Below are positions 1 through 9,344 of a stretch of 64,000 bases of DNA, piece after piece. The notes beneath the pieces were generated by a model. The model saw nothing but the letters and a program-made list of their open reading frames with translations, did no database searches and was not told the DNA's origin. The DNA is from Streptoalloteichus tenebrarius (GTDB taxonomy: Bacteria; Actinomycetota; Actinomycetes; Mycobacteriales; Pseudonocardiaceae). The position numbers and the translations under genes were made by a program. How positions within the stretch are numbered: position 1 is the stretch's first letter; each line of letters opens with the position of its first letter. The stretch lies in the NCBI RefSeq assembly GCF_024171885.1, contig NZ_JAMTCP010000008.1, positions 124,001 to 188,000 on the forward strand, in the 5' to 3' direction.

Positions 1-833
1 TTGTAGAACTGCCACTGCTCGGCGGTGAGCTGGTCCCTGCGCTCCTGCGGCAACGCGTGGAAGTACCGCATGTACGCCGGCGTGGTCATCTCCAGCACCA
101 GCTTGGTGTAGTCGAGCGGGGCGAACGACGGCGTCCTGGTCAGCCAGGTCACCGAGGGGCCGCCGGCCAGGTTGCGGCGCAGCAGGTCCACCACGACCTC
201 CGCACCGGACTGGCCGGAGCCGACGACCGTGACATGCCCTGCTTTGTCCACATCGGACAGACGGTGCAGGTAGTCCGCCGTGTGCGTCAGGCGTTCGCCC
301 GGCACGCCGGCCAGCGCGGGTGGCACGAACGGCTCGGTGCCCACGCCGAGCACGAGGTCGGCGGCCAGCATCCGCAGCCGCGCGCCGTCGCCCCTGACCA
401 CGTGGACGGCGAACCGCCGGGCCTCGGGGCACCACCGCACGCCCTCCACACGGTGCGAGAACCGCACGGACGGCAGCCGGGCCGCCGCCCACCGCAGGTA
501 GTCCTCGTACTCCCTGCGGCTGGGGTGGAAGTCCTGGCGGATCGTGAACGGGTACAGCCGGTCCTGGTCGTGCAGGTAGGACAGGAACGACAGCGGGTGC
601 GTCGGCGCGACCAGGGTGACCAGGTCGGCCAGGAAGTTCACCTGGAGCGCGGCGTCGTCGAACATCATGCCGGGGTGCCAGCGCAGCTCGGGCCGCGCCT
701 CCAGCACCACGAGGTCAAGGTCGTCCACTGTGGACGCCAGTGCGGCGAGCCCGAGGTTGCACGGGCCGCAGCCCACGGCCACCACGTCGTGGACGGACGT
801 CGGGACGGTGTCGCTCGCGGTTCGGGTGCTCAA
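1..833 (-). CDS. desB: Siderophore lysine/diamine N-hydroxylase, partial (DesB-like)
   Basis: Flavin-dependent N-monooxygenase of the lysine N6-hydroxylase/ornithine N5-oxygenase family, which N-hydroxylates the diamine (here probably cadaverine) for hydroxamate siderophore assembly. The N-terminal FAD-binding loop reads GCGPCNLGLA near residue 20, followed by LRWHPGMMFDDAALQVNFL, typical of the family. The gene runs off the left edge, so only about the first 277 residues are present. The proposed start is TTG at 833: it overlaps the TGA of the upstream acyltransferase (TTGA) and has GAGGAGGAC about 7 nt upstream. Last gene visible of a four-gene leftward operon. It carries one copy of the GTCCACTGTGGAC palindrome (723-735). 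Family assignment is strong; the substrate is inferred from neighbours. Confidence 0.88.
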   Translation of the reverse strand, partial: MSTRTASDTVPTSVHDVVAVGCGPCNLGLAALASTVDDLDLVVLEARPELRWHPGMMFDDAALQVNFLADLVTLVAPTHPLSFLSYLHDQDRLYPFTIRQDFHPSRREYEDYLRWAAARLPSVRFSHRVEGVRWCPEARRFAVHVVRGDGARLRMLAADLVLGVGTEPFVPPALAGVPGERLTHTADYLHRLSDVDKAGHVTVVGSGQSGAEVVVDLLRRNLAGGPSVTWLTRTPSFAPLDYTKLVLEMTTPAYMRYFHALPQERRDQLTAEQWQFY

Positions 834-1534
834 CGGGGCAGGTCCTCCTCGGTGCGCGGGTGCACGAGCAGCTCGGCGGTCTTGTCCGGCAGGCGGACCA
901 CGCCGCCGGCGACGAAGCCCGCCGCCAGGAAGGCGCGGATCGACGGGCCGTTGCCCACGTCGGGCTCGGCCACCACGCGGCGGCACGCCGGGTCGGCGTC
1001 CAGCAGGCCGCGGGCCACGGCGCGCAGCAGCGCGCGGCCCAGCCCCCGGCCGGTCCGCCCCAGCTCGCCCACGGCCACGTGCACGCCGATGTCGTGCGGG
1101 TGGTGCGGGTAGTGCCCGGCGAGCCGGTCCCTGACCACCCGGTACACCTCCAGGTAGGCCACCGGCTCCCCGTCCAGCGCGACCAGGCACGGCAGGGAGT
1201 GGTCGCCGGCGCGTTGCGCGGCCAGCTCCTCGGCCCACCGCCCGCGCGGCCACGCCTGCCGCCAGAACGCGGCCACGTGCGGGGCCCTCATCCAGCGGTG
1301 CACCAGCTCCAGGTCGGGTCCGTCGGGGCGCGCCGGCCACACCGTCCACGGCGGGCCGAGCACCGGGAGCGGCGGCGCGGGCGGGACCGGCCCCCGCGCC
1401 GGTCGCCGCATGTCCACTATGGACTCCACTGTGCACTCCACTGTGGACTTCACTGCGGATTCCACTGTGGACTCCAGTGTGGTCCCCGACGCGGTTCTCG
1501 ACGCGCTTCCCGAGAGGGGCTCCGAGAAGGTCAC
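830..1534 (-). CDS. desC: Siderophore GNAT acyltransferase (DesC/IucB-like)
   Basis: About 234 residues. GNAT-type acyl-CoA transferase of the IucB/AlcB/MbtK group, which acylates the N-hydroxylated amine to give the hydroxamate. Family features are the tract HRWMRAPHVAAFWRQAW, the acetyl-CoA loop GRTGRGLGRALL, and EPDVGNGPSIRAF near the C-terminus. GTG at 1534 overlaps the TGA of the synthetase (GTGA), so translation is probably coupled. Odd feature: roughly the first 45 residues are a non-family extension containing a tetrapeptide repeat (ESTV, ESAV, KSTV, ECTV, ESIV) encoded by a 12-bp DNA repeat. The first internal ATG (about residue 42) lies just after the repeat and is an alternative start. 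Acyl donor unknown (acetyl or succinyl in known pathways). Confidence 0.85.
   Translation of the reverse strand: MTFSEPLSGSASRTASGTTLESTVESAVKSTVECTVESIVDMRRPARGPVPPAPPLPVLGPPWTVWPARPDGPDLELVHRWMRAPHVAAFWRQAWPRGRWAEELAAQRAGDHSLPCLVALDGEPVAYLEVYRVVRDRLAGHYPHHPHDIGVHVAVGELGRTGRGLGRALLRAVARGLLDADPACRRVVAEPDVGNGPSIRAFLAAGFVAGGVVRLPDKTAELLVHPRTEEDLPR
1413..1484. repeat. Six 12-bp tandem repeats inside the acyltransferase gene
   Basis: Six consecutive 12-bp units begin at 1413, 1425, 1437, 1449, 1461 and 1473, each a variant of TCCACTGTGGAC. On the coding (minus) strand each unit encodes a tetrapeptide of the ESTV type, so copy-number change would keep the reading frame. The unit is the core of a palindrome that also occurs singly elsewhere in the window. 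It lies in the non-conserved N-terminal extension of the GNAT protein. Confidence 0.9.
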
Positions 1535-3294
1535 GCGGCCACCTCCCGGAGCGGGTTGGGCGTGGTGAGGTAGACCGACTGGGCGGTCACCGGCGCGAGC
1601 ACCTCGTCGATGCCGCGCAGCCGGGTCAGCAGGTTCGCCTTGCACGGCAGCGCGTCCGCCTCCAGCCAGCGCCGGGCCAGCCGGTCGCCGTCCGGTCCGG
1701 CGGCCGCCAACGCCGGCAGCGCCGCGCGCAGCCGCTCGGCCACCACCGCGAGCAGCTCGCGCTCGTCCGCGAGCCCGTCGACGCCCAGACACCCCACGAC
1801 CGCCAGCGCCTGGTTGCGCAGCAGGTAGTAGGACAGCCGATCGTCGACGATCGGGTCGGCGACGGCCTCCAGGGTCGTCGAGTCCCCGCCGAGCAGGTCC
1901 AGCACCCGGGGCAGGTGCGACTCCGCCAGGTAGTAGCCCTGGTTGTCCCGGTACGCCCCACCGGCCACGGACCCGTCGGGGGCCAACCGAACCAGCGTGT
2001 TCTGCTGGTGGGCCTCCAGCCCGATCCCGGTGGCCGCGTACAGGTGCAGCATGGGCACCAGCACGCGGTCGACGTAGTCGGCCACCCACCGCGCCGCCCC
2101 GCCGCTGCCCATCCCGGTCACGAGCTGTCCGAGCCGGCTCCGCCCGACCCCCGGTCGCGGGGCGACGAGCCCGGCCAGGCAGCGCAGGTCGGTGACGCCG
2201 CCCGGCACCTCCCGCACCGCCACGTCCAGCCCGGTCACCTCCGGGCCCTCCGGCCGGCCCGGCTCGTCCACCGCCAGCCACGCGGGGTCCCGCACGATGG
2301 AGAAGCCCGGGTGCGCGCGCAGCGTGCCCGCCGCGTATCCGGCGTCCAACAGCCGGTTGACCTCCAGACCCCGCCGCAGCTCCTTCCTGGTCGCCTCGCG
2401 ACGCGAGTTGGTGATCCGCAGCCCCAGCGAGAGCTTCAGCATCACCGGCGCGTCCGGCCGGTAGACGGTCCGCAGGCTCGACGTGGCCCACCAGCGAGGG
2501 CCCGCCGGCCCGAGGGGCTCCACCAGACCGGCCTCGACCAGCGCGGCGATCCGGGGCCGCATGATCAGGTCCCTTGCCTGCCACGGGTGGGCTGGCACCA
2601 GCACCCTGCCGTCCGCGCGCAACCCGGACAGGTCCGCCAACAGGGTGGCGCAGTCCCGGCCGCCCAACGCCGGCGCGCCCGCCACGGCGTCCTGCGACAC
2701 GACGGCCGGGTCGGCGGCGAACCAGAAGAGCGGGAACGCGGCGCGCGTCTCCGGGGAGAAGCCGGCGGACTCCGCGACGGGAACCCCGTCCCGGCTCTTC
2801 GGGGCCGGGTGGTGCAGGTGCCCCAGCACCAACGCCTGCTCGGCGTCCAGGAACCCGTCCACCTCCGGGGGAGGGGCCGGGCGGTCCGCGCGGTACGCGA
2901 GGAACGCCGTCACCTGGCGCACCGAGTCGACGACCCGGGAGACCAGGTCGGTGATCTCGGCGGTGTCGACGCCGCCCGCCATGGCGCCGGCCTCGCCGGC
3001 CAGGAGGGTGGCGACCATGACCGGGTCCGCCGGGTTCGGCTCGTGCGGTCCGCCGTGCGGGAGGGCCAGGGACACCGGCCCGAACCGGTGCCACCCGGTG
3101 GGCGAGGCGTGCCGCACCTCCGTCACCACCGCCCGGCCCGTCGCCGGCAGCTCGATCCGCAGCGGACCCTCCGTGACCGGGGTGTTGGTCTCCCGGAGCC
3201 AGCACCGCAACAGCGCCTCCAGGTGGGCGTGTTCGGCCGCCTCGCGCGCCGGCAGTTCGTGCAGCAGGTCAGTCGTGCGGGCCAGCATGGTCAC
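1531..3294 (-). CDS. desD: IucA/IucC-family siderophore synthetase (DesD-like)
   Basis: 587 residues, normal for NRPS-independent siderophore (NIS) synthetases. These ATP-dependent ligases condense N-acyl-N-hydroxy-diamine units into linear or macrocyclic hydroxamates. Family features seen are HPWQARDLI (about residues 220-230), the ATP-site region RTVYRPDAPVMLKLSLGLRITNSRRE split over residues 275-300, the catalytic-site tract GIGLEAHQQNTLV, and DGSVAGGAYRDNQGYY. The GTG start at 3294 overlaps the decarboxylase TGA (GTGA); an ATG lies two codons downstream. Together with the decarboxylase, GNAT and hydroxylase this defines a desferrioxamine-type operon, although the order (A-D-C-B) differs from the desABCD order of Streptomyces. 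The product (desferrioxamine E, B or other) is not determined by sequence. Confidence 0.9.
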   Translation of the reverse strand: MTMLARTTDLLHELPAREAAEHAHLEALLRCWLRETNTPVTEGPLRIELPATGRAVVTEVRHASPTGWHRFGPVSLALPHGGPHEPNPADPVMVATLLAGEAGAMAGGVDTAEITDLVSRVVDSVRQVTAFLAYRADRPAPPPEVDGFLDAEQALVLGHLHHPAPKSRDGVPVAESAGFSPETRAAFPLFWFAADPAVVSQDAVAGAPALGGRDCATLLADLSGLRADGRVLVPAHPWQARDLIMRPRIAALVEAGLVEPLGPAGPRWWATSSLRTVYRPDAPVMLKLSLGLRITNSRREATRKELRRGLEVNRLLDAGYAAGTLRAHPGFSIVRDPAWLAVDEPGRPEGPEVTGLDVAVREVPGGVTDLRCLAGLVAPRPGVGRSRLGQLVTGMGSGGAARWVADYVDRVLVPMLHLYAATGIGLEAHQQNTLVRLAPDGSVAGGAYRDNQGYYLAESHLPRVLDLLGGDSTTLEAVADPIVDDRLSYYLLRNQALAVVGCLGVDGLADERELLAVVAERLRAALPALAAAGPDGDRLARRWLEADALPCKANLLTRLRGIDEVLAPVTAQSVYLTTPNPLREVAA

Positions 3295-4952
3295 GCGGCC
3301 CCCTCCTCGGTCGTCAGGGCGGAGGTCGGGTCAGGGGTCGTCAGGGCGGCGTCGGTGGCATCGCTGACGGGTTCCGGCATGGCGCGATCCCTCCTCGGTC
3401 GGCCGGCGCGTCCGGCCACGCACGCGCGGGCGGCGTCGAGCACCGCGTCGACGAGGGCGTCCACGTCCTCGCGCGTCGCGGTCGGGTTGAGCAGGGTGAA
3501 CTTCAGACAGACCCGACGCGGTGACCCCGGGCCGGCCAGCCGCACGGCGGTGCGGCCGACCAGGGCGTGGCCCTCCTCGGCGAGACGCCGCCGCAGGCCG
3601 GCGTTGACATCGTCGTCCCACGCGGGGTCGGGCGCGCGGTAGCGGAAGACCACGGTGGTCAGCTCGGCCGGGCCGACCAGCTCCAGCTCCGGCTCGGCGG
3701 CGATCCGCCGCTGCGCGTGCCCGGCCAGGGCGTGACAGGCGTCGACCATCCGGCCCAACCCGTGCCGGCCGTGCGCCAGCAACGTCGCCGCGATCTTCAC
3801 CGCGTCCGGCCGGCGGGTGGTCTGGAGGCTGCGGCCGAGCAACCCGTCGTAGCCGGCGAGGCTGTCGTCGGCGGGGTTGAGGTAGGCGACCTCGCGGTCC
3901 AGCGCGGCGAACGCGGACGCGTCGGCGGTCAGCAGCGCGCTGGCCGCCGCCGGCTGCCACCCCAGCTTGTGCAGGTCCACCGTGACCGAGTCGGCCAGCT
4001 CCAGCCCGGCCAGCCGCGGCGCGAGCCGCTCGGAGAACAGGGCGCCGAAGCCGTAGGCGGCGTCGACGTGCAGCCAGACGCCGTGCTCGGCCGCCACCTC
4101 GGCGAGCTGGGGGAGCGGGTCGACCACGCCGAAGTCCGTGCTGCCCGCGGTCGCGACGATCGCGAGTGGGGTGTGCCCCGCGCCGAGGCGGCGAAGCCGC
4201 GCCGCCACCACGTCGACCCGCATGCGCCGCCGGTGGTCGACGGGCACCGGGCGCACCGCGCACTCGCCGAGGCCCAGCGCCGCGCACGCCCGGTGCACCG
4301 AGAAGTGCGCCAGCTCGGAGCAGAGGACCACCGGCCCGGGCAGCGCGGCCACCCCGTCCCGGCGGACGTCCATGCCCAGCCGGGTGGCGGCGGCGTCCCT
4401 GGCCAGCAGCAGGGCGAGCAGGTTGGACAGCGACCCGCCGGGCGTGAGCACGCCGTCAGCCCGGTCCCCGAGGCCGGCCAGCCCGGCCAGCGCGCCCACC
4501 ACCCACCGCTCCACGGCCAGGGTGGCCGGGCCGGAGTCGTAGGTGTCCAGGGAGGAGTTGCCCGCGCTGGCCAGCGCGTCGGCGGCCACCGCCACCGCCA
4601 GCGGCGGGGGTTGCAGGTGCGCGGCGGCGAGGGGGTGCGCCAGGTCGACGCCGTGGCCGACCAGCACCCGGGCCAGCCGGTGCAGCGCGGCGTCCTCGCC
4701 GACGCCGACCAGGGGCAGGACGGCGGGGCCGAGGGCGTCGGCGGCGGACCGGAGCACGTCGGCGGGGGCGCCGACCGGCAGCGGGCCGCCGGACCGGGGC
4801 GCCGCCAGCGCCGCGCCCACGGCCGAGGCCAACGCCGTGGAGGTGGCGAGCAGGCCGTCGGGGGAGCCGGCCAGCAGGTCGGGGGCGAACCGGGGAAGGG
4901 GGTCGGGGGAGAGACGGGCGGGGGTCGTCGGGTGGGGGGTGGTGTGGGTCAC
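3291..4952 (-). CDS. desA: PLP-dependent group II decarboxylase of siderophore operon (DesA-like)
   Basis: 553 residues. Pyridoxal-phosphate decarboxylase of the glutamate/DOPA decarboxylase fold. In desferrioxamine operons this enzyme makes cadaverine from lysine. Evidence: the PLP lysine tract TVDLHKLGWQP near residue 325, the preceding cofactor aspartate in HVDAAYGFGAL, TAGSTDFGVVDPL, and the substrate-pocket tract SGPATLAVERWVVGAL. It is somewhat longer than the usual 480 or so because of an Ala/Pro-rich N-terminus and a low-complexity C-terminal tail. First gene of the operon, directly downstream of an iron box. Substrate (lysine versus ornithine or diaminobutyrate) is inferred. Confidence 0.87.
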   Translation of the reverse strand: MTHTTPHPTTPARLSPDPLPRFAPDLLAGSPDGLLATSTALASAVGAALAAPRSGGPLPVGAPADVLRSAADALGPAVLPLVGVGEDAALHRLARVLVGHGVDLAHPLAAAHLQPPPLAVAVAADALASAGNSSLDTYDSGPATLAVERWVVGALAGLAGLGDRADGVLTPGGSLSNLLALLLARDAAATRLGMDVRRDGVAALPGPVVLCSELAHFSVHRACAALGLGECAVRPVPVDHRRRMRVDVVAARLRRLGAGHTPLAIVATAGSTDFGVVDPLPQLAEVAAEHGVWLHVDAAYGFGALFSERLAPRLAGLELADSVTVDLHKLGWQPAAASALLTADASAFAALDREVAYLNPADDSLAGYDGLLGRSLQTTRRPDAVKIAATLLAHGRHGLGRMVDACHALAGHAQRRIAAEPELELVGPAELTTVVFRYRAPDPAWDDDVNAGLRRRLAEEGHALVGRTAVRLAGPGSPRRVCLKFTLLNPTATREDVDALVDAVLDAARACVAGRAGRPRRDRAMPEPVSDATDAALTTPDPTSALTTEEGAA

Positions 4953-4993
4953 CGCACCTCCGGCGGGGGACGAACGGAGCAGCCTGAGTTGAC

Positions 4994-5012
4994 TTAGGTA
5001 AGCCTTACCTCA
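4994..5012. promoter_or_regulatory. Iron box (DtxR/IdeR/DmdR1-type operator)
   Basis: The 19-bp near-perfect palindrome TTAGGTAAGCCTTACCTCA matches the actinobacterial iron-box consensus TTAGGTTAGSCTAACCTAA closely. It sits 42 bp upstream of the siderophore decarboxylase start, so Fe(II)-loaded DtxR/IdeR-type repressor is expected to shut off the operon in iron-rich conditions. The rest of 4953-5248 is intergenic; no further gene is seen. Confidence 0.92.
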
Positions 5013-5248
5013 GTGACTGCGGTGACACCTGTCAAGGGGGAAACGCGTGAGGGCGGGCGTACGTCACGCGATCAGGGCGGCGCGGTAGCCTGACCCGCGA
5101 TCACGGCAGACGCCTCGCGTCGGCCGGCGTGGCGCCGCCGGCGCGGGCCGGTTGGGCGAGCGCGCGACAATGCAACGCAACGCAAACGGACACCGACGGA
5201 CCGGTGGGCCCACCATCGGCCGTCCAGGCTGACAACTCAGGAGGGCAC

Positions 5249-5659
5249 GTGTCGCCAGGGCAGATCGCGGCGCTCATCGCAGCGGGCGCCTTCGTGCTGC
5301 TGGTGCTGCTGCTGGCGATCCCGCTGGTCAAGCTGGGGCGCGCCCTCGACGAGGCGACCATCGCCATCCGCAAGGCGCACGAGAACAGCACCCCGCTGTT
5401 CGTCGAGGCCAACACCACGTTGAACCACGTCAACACCCAGCTTGAGCGGGTCGACGGCATCACCGCGAACGCGCGCGCCGTCACCGGCAACGTCTCCGCG
5501 CTGACCTCGCTGTTCACCGCCACCCTCGGCGGCCCGCTCGTCAAGGCCGCCGCCCTGTCCTACGGGGTGAGCAAGGCCCTGCGCGCCCGGCGCGCCAAGA
5601 AGGGCGGCGACGCCGACGCGGGCCGCCGCTCCCGTCGCGCTCGGGGAGGTCGCAAGTGA
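5249..5659 (+). CDS. DUF948-domain membrane protein
   Basis: 136 residues. Starts with one transmembrane helix (about residues 5-27, ALIAAGAFVLLVLLLAIPLV), followed by an amphipathic, probably coiled-coil segment, then a lysine/arginine-rich tail (ARRAKKGGDADAGRRSRR). This is the DUF948 pattern. Such a gene lies next to alaS in many actinobacteria; function unknown. The GTG start at 5249 has AGGAGGG 4-5 nt upstream. An upstream in-frame start at 5129 exists but lacks a ribosome site and would add non-conserved sequence. The TGA overlaps the next start (GTGA), so the genes are coupled. Confidence 0.8.
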   Translation: MSPGQIAALIAAGAFVLLVLLLAIPLVKLGRALDEATIAIRKAHENSTPLFVEANTTLNHVNTQLERVDGITANARAVTGNVSALTSLFTATLGGPLVKAAALSYGVSKALRARRAKKGGDADAGRRSRRARGGRK

Positions 5660-6024
5660 GCCGTCTGTTCTGGTTCGCCCTCGGCGCGGCCGCGGGCGTC
5701 ATGGTCACCAGGAAGGCGACCGAGACCGCGCGCCAGGCCACCCCGGCCGGCATCGCGGCCAACGTCTCGGACGCGCTCCGCGAGCTGGCCGGCGCGGTCG
5801 GCTCCTTCGGCGCCGAGGTGCGCGCCGGCATGTCGGAGCGGGAGCGGGAGCTGCACACCGTCGTGGAGCGGCGCACCGGCGGCCCCGCCGGCGCCGTCGA
5901 GGGTGGCTGGACCCCGCCCGCCGCGCTGCCCTGGGCGGGCAGCGACCTCGGGCAGGACCGGACCGCGCGGCGCTCGCCGGCCCGCCGGTCCCCCGGCGCG
6001 CGAGCGCGCCGGGCGGGAGGCTGA
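5656..6024 (+). CDS. Small membrane-associated conserved protein upstream of alaS
   Basis: 122 residues. A hydrophobic N-terminus (SRLFWFALGAAAGVMVTRK) is followed by a helical segment and an Arg/Pro-rich low-complexity tail. The same two-gene arrangement (DUF948 protein plus a short protein of this type, possibly the family annotated DUF6167) precedes alaS in Streptomyces and relatives. No enzymatic motif is visible. The GTG start overlaps the preceding stop (GTGA). The gene ends 162 nt before the alaS start. Function unknown. Confidence 0.7.
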   Translation: MSRLFWFALGAAAGVMVTRKATETARQATPAGIAANVSDALRELAGAVGSFGAEVRAGMSERERELHTVVERRTGGPAGAVEGGWTPPAALPWAGSDLGQDRTARRSPARRSPGARARRAGG

Positions 6025-6186
6025 TCCCGCTCCCCCCAGGGCGTCGCCACCGCCGCCCGGCGGTGGCCGCCCCCGATGAGCACCCGCGCCCCGCGCGGCG
6101 CCTCCCGCCGCCCCCGCCCGCCACAGCCACCGCTGACGTCGGCGGGAGAGGTACCGTCGACGCAGCCCACCACGAGGAACACCACC

Positions 6187-8862
6187 GTGCAGACCCACGA
6201 GATCCGCAAGCGCTTCCTTGAGCACTTCGAGCGCAACGGCCACACCGTCGTGCCGAGCGCGTCGCTCATCCTGGACGACCCGAACCTGCTGTTCGTCAAC
6301 GCCGGGATGGTGCAGTTCAAGCCGTACTTCCTCGGCGAGGCCCCCGCGCCCTACCGGCGCGCGACCAGCATCCAGAAGTGTGTCCGCACCGGCGACATCG
6401 ACAACGTCGGCCTCACCACGCGGCACAACACGTTCTTCCAGATGGCCGGCAACTTCTCGTTCGGCGACTACTTCAAGGAAGGCGCCATCGAGCTGGCCTG
6501 GGAGCTGGTGACCAAGAGCCAGGACGAGGGCGGCTACGGCTTCTCCCCCGACCGCATCTGGGTCACCGTCTACCAGGACGACGACGAGGCCATCGCCCTG
6601 TGGAAGAAGGTCGCCGGCCTGCCCGAGGAGCGCATCCAGCGCCGGGGCGGCGAGGACAACTACTGGGACATGGGCGTGCCCGGCCCCGGCGGCCCCTGCT
6701 CCGAGATCTACTTCGACCGCGGCCCCGAGTACGGCCGCGACGGCGGACCCGTCGTCGACGAGGACCGGTACCTGGAGATCTGGAACCTCGTCTTCATGCA
6801 GGACGAGCGCGGCGAGCTGAGCCCGAAGAAGGGCCACCCGCCGATCGGCGAGCTGCCCACCAAGAACATCGACACCGGCATGGGCATGGAGCGGGTCGCC
6901 TACCTGCTCCAGGGCGTGGACAACGTCTACGAGACCGACCTGGTCCGCCCGGTGATCGCCAGGGCCGAGGAGCTGACCGGCCGCCGGTACGGCGCCAACC
7001 CCGAGGACGACGTCCGGTTCCGGGTCATCGCCGACCACGCCCGCAGCGGCGTCATGCTCGTGGGTGACGGCGTCACCCCGGGCAACGAGGCGCGCGGCTA
7101 CGTGCTGCGCCGGCTGCTGCGCCGCATCGTGCGCTCGGCCCGCCTGCTCGGCACCACCGAGCCGGTCCTCGGCACGTTCGCCGAGGTGGTGCGGGACGCG
7201 ATGGGCCCGGCCTACCCCGAGCTGGTGACGGACTTCGAGCGCATCCACCGGGTGGTCACCGCCGAGGAGAACACCTTCCTCCAGACCCTGAGCACCGGCA
7301 CGAAGATCTTCGACATGGCGGTGGCCGAGACGAGGTCGGCCGGGCGCAGCCTGCTCACCGGCGACAAGGCGTTCCAGCTCCACGACACCTACGGCTTCCC
7401 CATCGACCTGACGCTGGAGATGGCCGCCGAGCAGGGGCTGACCGTCGACGAGGACGGCTTCCGCAAGCTCATGGCCGAGCAGCGGGCCAGGGCCAAGGCC
7501 GACGCCGCCGCCCGCAAGACCGGCCACGGCGACAAGACCGTCTACCGCGAGCTGCTGGAGCTGGGCGCCACCGAGTTCACCGGCTACCACGAGCTGGCCA
7601 GCGAGGCGACCGTGCGCGGCCTGGTCCGCGACGGCCAGCGGGTCCGCTCCGCCGGCGAGGGCGAGATCGTCGAGCTGGTGCTCGACCGCACCCCGCTCTA
7701 CGCCGAGTCCGGCGGCCAGGAGAGCGACGCGGGCACGATCACCTCGCCCAACGCCGAGCTGGAGGTGCTCGACGTCCAGAAGGTGGCCCGCAAGCTGTGG
7801 GTCCACCAGGTGCGGGTGCGCAACGGCGAGATCGCCGAGGGCCAGCACGTGATCGCCCAGGTCGACCAGGAGTGGCGGGTCGGCGCGCGGCAGGCGCACT
7901 CCGGCACCCACGTGGTGCACGCGGCGCTGCGCGAGGTGCTCGGTCCGTCCGCCCTCCAGAGCGGCTCGTACAACAAGCCGGGCTACCTGCGGCTGGACTT
8001 CGCGTGGACCTCGGCGCTGTCGCCGGAGACCCGCAGCGAGATCGAGGAGGTCTCCAACCTCGCGGTGCGGCGCGACCTGCCCGTGCGGGTCCTGTACACC
8101 TCGCTGCCGGAGGCCCAGCAGATGGGCGCCCTGGCGCTGTTCGGCGAGACCTACGACGAGACCGTCCGCGTCGTCGAGATCGGCGGGCCCTGGTCGCGCG
8201 AGCTGTGCGGCGGCACGCACGTCGACCACTCCTCGCAGATCGGCCCGGTGATGCTGCTCGGCGAGTCCTCGGTCGGCTCCGGGGTGCGGCGCCTGGAGGC
8301 CTACGTCGGCATCGAGGCGTTCCGCTACCTGGCCAGGGAGCGGGCGCTGGTGCAGAACATCGCCGGGATGCTCAAGGTGCCGAACGAGGAGTTGCCCGGC
8401 CGGATCGAGAGCCTGGTCGAGCGGCTGCGCGCCGCCGAGAAGGAGCTGGAGCGGCTGCGCGCCGCCCAGTTGCTGTCCTCGGTCGGCCAGCTCGCCGACA
8501 CGGCCCAGGACGTGCGGGGCACCGCGCTCGTCGCGGCCGCCCTCCCGGACGGCGTCGGCGGCAACGACCTGCGCCAGGTCGCCACGGAGGTGCGCAACCG
8601 GCTGGGCGGCAAGCCCGGCGTGGTCGCGCTGTTCTCCGCCGACCAGGCCGCCGGCAAGGTGAACTTCGTCGTCGCCACCACCCCCGCCGCGCGGGAGGCC
8701 GGGCTGGCCGCCGGCAAGCTGGTGCCCGCCTTCGCCGCCGAGCTCGGCGGCCGGGGCGGCGGCAAGCCGGACATGGCCCAGGGCGGGGGCACCAACCCCG
8801 CCGGCGTGCCGGCCGCCATCGCCGCGCTGCGGGCCGCCCTCGAGGGGGTGGCCGGGGCGTGA
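6187..8862 (+). CDS. alaS: Alanyl-tRNA synthetase
   Basis: 891 residues, normal family length. Class II aminoacylation domain at the N-terminus ([10 protein letters not shown]-type opening; motif 2 region [18 protein letters not shown]; motif 3 region [15 protein letters not shown]). The editing domain carries the zinc ligands HSGTHVVH (near residue 570) and CGGTH (near residue 673). The DHHA1 C-terminal domain ends in [18 protein letters not shown] at 6187 is preferred: it begins [14 protein letters not shown] at the conserved N-terminus with GAGGAAC upstream, whereas the open frame continues upstream into non-conserved Arg/Pro-rich sequence. The TGA overlaps the ruvX GTG. Confidence 0.97.
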   Translation: MQTHEIRKRFLEHFERNGHTVVPSASLILDDPNLLFVNAGMVQFKPYFLGEAPAPYRRATSIQKCVRTGDIDNVGLTTRHNTFFQMAGNFSFGDYFKEGAIELAWELVTKSQDEGGYGFSPDRIWVTVYQDDDEAIALWKKVAGLPEERIQRRGGEDNYWDMGVPGPGGPCSEIYFDRGPEYGRDGGPVVDEDRYLEIWNLVFMQDERGELSPKKGHPPIGELPTKNIDTGMGMERVAYLLQGVDNVYETDLVRPVIARAEELTGRRYGANPEDDVRFRVIADHARSGVMLVGDGVTPGNEARGYVLRRLLRRIVRSARLLGTTEPVLGTFAEVVRDAMGPAYPELVTDFERIHRVVTAEENTFLQTLSTGTKIFDMAVAETRSAGRSLLTGDKAFQLHDTYGFPIDLTLEMAAEQGLTVDEDGFRKLMAEQRARAKADAAARKTGHGDKTVYRELLELGATEFTGYHELASEATVRGLVRDGQRVRSAGEGEIVELVLDRTPLYAESGGQESDAGTITSPNAELEVLDVQKVARKLWVHQVRVRNGEIAEGQHVIAQVDQEWRVGARQAHSGTHVVHAALREVLGPSALQSGSYNKPGYLRLDFAWTSALSPETRSEIEEVSNLAVRRDLPVRVLYTSLPEAQQMGALALFGETYDETVRVVEIGGPWSRELCGGTHVDHSSQIGPVMLLGESSVGSGVRRLEAYVGIEAFRYLARERALVQNIAGMLKVPNEELPGRIESLVERLRAAEKELERLRAAQLLSSVGQLADTAQDVRGTALVAAALPDGVGGNDLRQVATEVRNRLGGKPGVVALFSADQAAGKVNFVVATTPAAREAGLAAGKLVPAFAAELGGRGGGKPDMAQGGGTNPAGVPAAIAALRAALEGVAGA

Positions 8863-9344
8863 GCCGTCCCGGGCCGGGCCGCCAGCCCGACCGCCCGGGG
8901 ACGGACGACCCCGGGCCGGGCCGGCGGCTCGGCGTGGACGTCGGCGCGGTACGCGTCGGGGTGGCGCTGAGCGATCCGGCCCCGCTGCTGGCCAGTCCCC
9001 TCGTTACCCTGGCCAGGGACGCGGCCGCCGGCGCCGACCTCGACGCGTTGGCCGCGCTCGTGGCCGAGCACGAGGTGGTCGAGGTGGTGGTGGGCTTGCC
9101 GAGGACGCTGGCCGGCCGGCACGGCCCCGCGGCCGAGGCCGCGGTGGACTACGCCGAGGCCCTCGCCACCAGGATCGCCCCGGTGCCCGTGCGGCTGGCC
9201 GACGAGCGGCTGACGACCGTGACCGCGTCCCGGATGTTGTCCCAGCGCGGGGTCAGGGGCCGTCGGCAGCGGGCGGTCGTGGACCAGGCCGCCGCGGTGG
9301 AGATCCTCCAGTCCTGGCTGGACGCGCGGAAGGGCGCTTCGTGA
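8859..9344 (+). CDS. ruvX: Holliday-junction resolvase-like protein RuvX (YqgF)
   Basis: 161 residues. RNase H-like fold of the YqgF/RuvX family, implicated in pre-16S rRNA 5'-end maturation or Holliday-junction processing. Motifs: [16 protein letters not shown] near residue 31 (first acidic residue), [17 protein letters not shown] in the middle, and [13 protein letters not shown] then [12 protein letters not shown] at the C-terminus (second and third acidic positions). The first 28 residues are a Pro/Arg-rich extension. GTG at 8859 overlaps the alaS TGA. The alaS-ruvX-mltG order is widely conserved. Confidence 0.93.
   Translation: MSRPGPGRQPDRPGTDDPGPGRRLGVDVGAVRVGVALSDPAPLLASPLVTLARDAAAGADLDALAALVAEHEVVEVVVGLPRTLAGRHGPAAEAAVDYAEALATRIAPVPVRLADERLTTVTASRMLSQRGVRGRRQRAVVDQAAAVEILQSWLDARKGAS

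Noticed and set aside
5129-5248. Longer N-terminus for the DUF948 protein starting at 5129
   Set aside because: It lacks a ribosome site and adds charged, non-conserved residues before the membrane helix; GTG 5249 has a strong AGGAGGG.
6076-6186. Longer AlaS starting at 6076
   Set aside because: The extra 37 residues are Arg/Pro-rich and not part of the family; the conserved protein begins at GTG 6187.
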